A stretch of 64,000 bases of DNA from Streptomyces sp. NRRL S-455 (lineage in GTDB: Bacteria > Actinomycetota > Actinomycetes > Streptomycetales > Streptomycetaceae): positions 186,001 to 250,000 of the forward strand of contig NZ_JOCT01000001.1 in the NCBI RefSeq assembly GCF_000717875.1, in the 5' to 3' direction. The translations under genes and the position numbers were made by a program. This document shows, in pieces, positions 61,730 to 64,000 of the stretch. Every line of letters starts with the position of its first letter. Within the stretch, counting starts at the first letter, position 1. Under the pieces are notes generated by a model. The model was not told the origin of the DNA, ran no database searches, and saw only the letters and a program-made list of their open reading frames with translations.

Positions 61730-63376
61730 TCACACGCGGGTCCACCTCTGGCCGGCCTGTCCGCTACAGGTCGACAGGACCAGCGGGGTGCCGTTGGCGG
61801 TGCCCGCCCGGTCGGTGTCGAGGCACAGCCCGGCGTGGACGTTGCGGATCGACCCGTCGGCGCCGACGGTCCACTTCTGGTTGTTCTGGCCGTTGCAGGG
61901 CCAGGTGATGACCCGGGTGCCCGGGGTGGTGCCCTGGTTGTAGGCGTCCAGGCACTTGTCGCCGAAGACGCGGATCTCGCCCCCGGTCCACGTGGTCCAC
62001 AGCTGGTTGGCGGCCGTGTGGCAGTCCCAGATCAGGACCGTGGCCCCGGCCGCGGTGGAGGAGTTGTCCACGTCCAGACAGCGTGCGGACGCGTTGCCGC
62101 GGAACCGCGAGGTGGTGGCGGTCAGTGGGCTGCCACCGTGCACCCGGAACACGGCCACGCCGTGCGCGGGGACGCTCGCCGAGATCTGCCCGGACGTGCT
62201 GGACGTACCTCCGGTCCACAGGTCCGTCAGGGTGAACGACCCGCCGGACAGGCCGACTTGCGCGGCTGTGGTGGTGATCGTCGCGGTGCTCCCTCCCCGG
62301 TTGAACAGGCCCACCGCGACCGAGCCGTCCGACAGGGGCTTGGCGAACACCTCGGTGCCGCCGTCATCGCGCACCCTGCGCCCGCCCGCGCCCAGCGGGT
62401 CCTGGTTCACCGCCAGCAGACGCGGGTTGCGCAGGATCGCACTCACGTCGGCTGACATGGTGCGGATGTCGTTGCCGGCCATGAGCGGGGCACTCAGCAG
62501 CGCCCACAGGGCGAAGTGGGAGCGGGACTCGGTCAGGGACAGGCCGGGACGGCCGACGACCAGCATGTCCGGGTCGTTCCAGTGCCCCGGGCCCGACTGC
62601 GCCGCCAGCGGCGCGGTGACGTCCAGGACGTTGCCGACGCCCATCGGATAGCTGTTGGTGTTGCCGTTCTGCCAGATGTCGAGCAGGTCCTCGGTCGTCC
62701 GCCACAGGTCGGCGACCTCGCCCCAGTTGTACGTGTCGCCGGTGATGGCGTGGAAACTGTTGGGGTTGATGCTGTAGACGATCGGCCGTCCGGTGGCGCG
62801 CAGCGCGTCGCGCATCAGGGTGAACCGCGCGACCTGCTCGTCGCGGGTGCCGCTGGAGGAGCACCAGTCGTACTTGAGGTAGTCGACGCCCCACGAGGCG
62901 AACGTCGCGGCGTCCTGGGCCTCGTGCCCCCTGCTGCCCGTCGCCCCCGGGTAGGCGCCGGTGGTCTGCGCGCAGGTGCGTTCGCCCGGCACCTGGTAGA
63001 TCCCGAACTTCAGGCCCTTGCTGTGGATGTAGTCCCCGAGCGCCTTCATCCCGCTGGGGAACTTGGTCGGGTTGGCGCGCAGGTTCCCTGCCGCGTCGCG
63101 CTGCGGGTCGAACCAGCAGTCGTCGACCACCACGTACCGGTAGCCGGCGTCGCGCATGCCCGAGGACACCATCGCGTCGGCGGCCTGGCGCACCTGGGCC
63201 TCGGTGATCTGGCACCCGAAGCTGTTCCAGCTGTTCCAGCCGAGCGGCGGGGTGAGCGCCGGGCTGCCCGGCGCGGCCGAGGCGGTGGAGTGCGAGGAGG
63301 CCGTCACGGACGCGGTGACCGTCAGCGCGGCGGCGGCGAGGAGGCGGAGCAGTCGTCTGGCTGATCGTCGGGGCAA
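61730..63376 (-). CDS. Secreted alpha-galactosidase, GH27 with C-terminal CBM13
   Basis: The 548-residue precursor has a signal peptide (about residues 1-36). A GH27 barrel follows, starting PPLGWNSWNSFGCQI, with the nucleophile Asp in DYLKYDWCSSS and the acid/base Asp in GHWNDPDMLVVG. A beta-sandwich domain and a CBM13 trefoil (about 420-548; ANQLWTT, NQKWTV, GQRWTRV) complete it. It removes alpha-galactosyl groups from galactomannan or raffinose-type sugars. I chose the TTG at 63374-63376 because AAAGGAG stands 7 nt upstream; an ATG at 63445 has no ribosome site and only lengthens the signal. Confidence 0.9.
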   Translation of the reverse strand: MPRRSARRLLRLLAAAALTVTASVTASSHSTASAAPGSPALTPPLGWNSWNSFGCQITEAQVRQAADAMVSSGMRDAGYRYVVVDDCWFDPQRDAAGNLRANPTKFPSGMKALGDYIHSKGLKFGIYQVPGERTCAQTTGAYPGATGSRGHEAQDAATFASWGVDYLKYDWCSSSGTRDEQVARFTLMRDALRATGRPIVYSINPNSFHAITGDTYNWGEVADLWRTTEDLLDIWQNGNTNSYPMGVGNVLDVTAPLAAQSGPGHWNDPDMLVVGRPGLSLTESRSHFALWALLSAPLMAGNDIRTMSADVSAILRNPRLLAVNQDPLGAGGRRVRDDGGTEVFAKPLSDGSVAVGLFNRGGSTATITTTAAQVGLSGGSFTLTDLWTGGTSSTSGQISASVPAHGVAVFRVHGGSPLTATTSRFRGNASARCLDVDNSSTAAGATVLIWDCHTAANQLWTTWTGGEIRVFGDKCLDAYNQGTTPGTRVITWPCNGQNNQKWTVGADGSIRNVHAGLCLDTDRAGTANGTPLVLSTCSGQAGQRWTRV

Positions 63377-63818
63377 TCGGGGGCTCCTTTGCCGAAGGGG
63401 TGCCGTGGGCGGGTGACGTGACGCCTCGGCGGATGTCAGGTGCATGTCAGGTACACGGTGCGGTATGCGCTCGCAGTTTCGAACACCATTCGGAAAGCCA
63501 GGCGTCTCGGATACTAGGGAGGCGCCCGAACATGTCAACACCGTCGCCTCAGGGAAATTCGCGGCACCACCGCGGACGGCCGGAAGCGCCACCGCGGACC
63601 TGCGGGATCCGGACTCCCCGTCCGGCGGTCTCGGTCGGCTCCGCAGGTCCGAATGTTTCGATTCGTGCCACGAATGATGCGGCTGGGATGACTACGATCG
63701 GTTTACCGGCCCGTGCACGCACGGGCCGGAGCGCCATGCGGTGCAGGCGGATCTAGGCTGGAAGCAGCCGCTGGAAACCAGCCTCACGGGTACGGCTGTC
63801 CGGACGGAGGCGTGGCGC
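63377..63818. promoter_or_regulatory. Divergent upstream region of GH27 and the PAS gene
   Basis: There is no supported gene in these 442 bp. On the minus strand TTGACA (63533-63538) and TAGTAT (63511-63516) are separated by 16 bp and form the GH27 promoter. The GCTCG...TTCGAAC motif (63469-63484) follows, downstream of the start point. On the plus strand TAGGCT (63754-63759) may be the -10 for the PAS gene. Confidence 0.6.
63469..63484. promoter_or_regulatory. GCTCGCAGTTTCGAAC operator in the GH27 leader
   Basis: This is the third member of the shared 16-bp motif. It keeps the TTTCGAAC arm exactly but has two changes in the other arm. It lies about 20-35 bp downstream of the predicted GH27 transcription start. 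Confidence 0.45.
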
Positions 63819-64000
63819 GTGGAGATGGCCGGCAAGCAGGACGCGTCCATTGCCGTTGTCGTGGTGGGCCAGGACGGCAAGGTGAGTGGCTGGAGCGAGG
63901 GAGGCCGGCTGCTCCTGGGCTGGACCGCGGAGGACGTCATCGGCCGCCCCGTGGCCGACCTGCTGGCCGATCCCCCGCCCCCCGGCTTCCCCGAGGGCTA
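63819..64000 (+). CDS. PAS-domain protein, N-terminal part (cut by window edge)
   Basis: From the GTG at 63819 (GGAGG 8 nt upstream), or the ATG at 63825, the visible frame reads MAGKQDASIAVVVVGQDGKV, then WSEGGRLLLGWTAEDVIGRP. This is a PAS domain of the type that opens streptomycete SpoIIE phosphatases. It resembles the PAS start of the protein at 57702, so it may be a second such phosphatase. The rest lies outside the window. Confidence 0.7.
   Translation, partial: MEMAGKQDASIAVVVVGQDGKVSGWSEGGRLLLGWTAEDVIGRPVADLLADPPPPGFPEG

Overview
The window reads as a chromosomal stretch of a Streptomyces species. GC content is very high, codon third positions are almost all G or C, GTG and TTG starts are common, and several genes look leaderless (a -10 element 6 to 9 nt before the start codon). 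Many genes belong to streptomycete families: DUF6421, DUF6214, DUF5997, Rv1733c-like, a ScbR-like receptor, and an xlnA very like the S. lividans gene. I see no rRNA, tRNA, CRISPR array, prophage or complete mobile element.

Layout. 1-6250: a threonine aldolase (partial), SDR and DUF6421 gene set, a glycerophosphodiester phosphodiesterase, two GNAT and two VOC proteins. 6285-13564: a FUSC-MarR operon, membrane proteins (DUF5134, M56 peptidase, PAP2), a HAD hydrolase, a TetR regulator with a palindromic operator, a patch of decayed genes (LVIVD and DUF305 remnants) and DUF6214. 13721-16667: ferredoxin-NADP reductase and a divergent ArsR / old-yellow-enzyme pair. 16687-20235: secreted polysaccharide enzymes (CE1-CBM2 esterase, PL1 and PL3 pectate lyases). 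20647-25061: a HEAT-repeat protein, a decayed 15-bp-periodic region, an Rv1733c-like membrane protein and a BNR-repeat protein. 25191-29314: an unusual glycosylation locus with a three-domain glycosyltransferase, a secreted Cys-rich protein of four 15-residue repeats each carrying an N-x-T sequon, and a GT2 enzyme. 29360-38881: uracil-DNA glycosylase, a BadF-type kinase, a CbiX-like protein, a gamma-butyrolactone-receptor-like regulator beside an IS701-type transposase that has lost its first catalytic Asp, a hydrolase, a second FUSC gene divergent from an Lrp regulator, and a HAD phosphatase. 38990-50859: GH127, DUF4142, a LysR effector domain without HTH beside DUF5997, a glucarate pathway (kdgD-gudD) behind a truncated solute-binding protein, and a GAF-domain regulator with aldehyde dehydrogenase. 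50926-64000: a plant-cell-wall cluster (CBM13 esterase, xlnA GH10, GH62 arabinofuranosidase, Gfo/Idh/MocA oxidoreductase, GH12 cellulase, GH27 alpha-galactosidase) with a SpoIIE-type phosphatase and, at the right edge, a PAS protein.

How the parts work together. Much of the window is a secreted toolkit for plant polysaccharides: pectin, arabinoxylan, cellulose, galactosides, and the sugar acid glucarate. Regulatory sequence supports this. A perfect CebR-type box lies at the cellulase promoter and a one-mismatch copy upstream of the CE1-CBM2 gene. A shared 16-bp motif (GNTCG-N4-TTCGAAC type) lies upstream of GH127, between xlnA and the GH62 gene, and upstream of GH27. A 24-bp perfect palindrome also lies between xlnA and the GH62 gene. 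Local regulator-target pairs (MarR/FUSC, Lrp/FUSC, ArsR/OYE, GAF/ALDH, TetR) have nearby palindromes or repeats.

The best candidate for something undescribed is 25191-29314: a GT32-like + GT2 + Anp1-like (GT62) fusion next to a secreted repeat protein that looks like a glycosylation acceptor, followed by a separate GT2. This functional link is inference from adjacency and sequence features.
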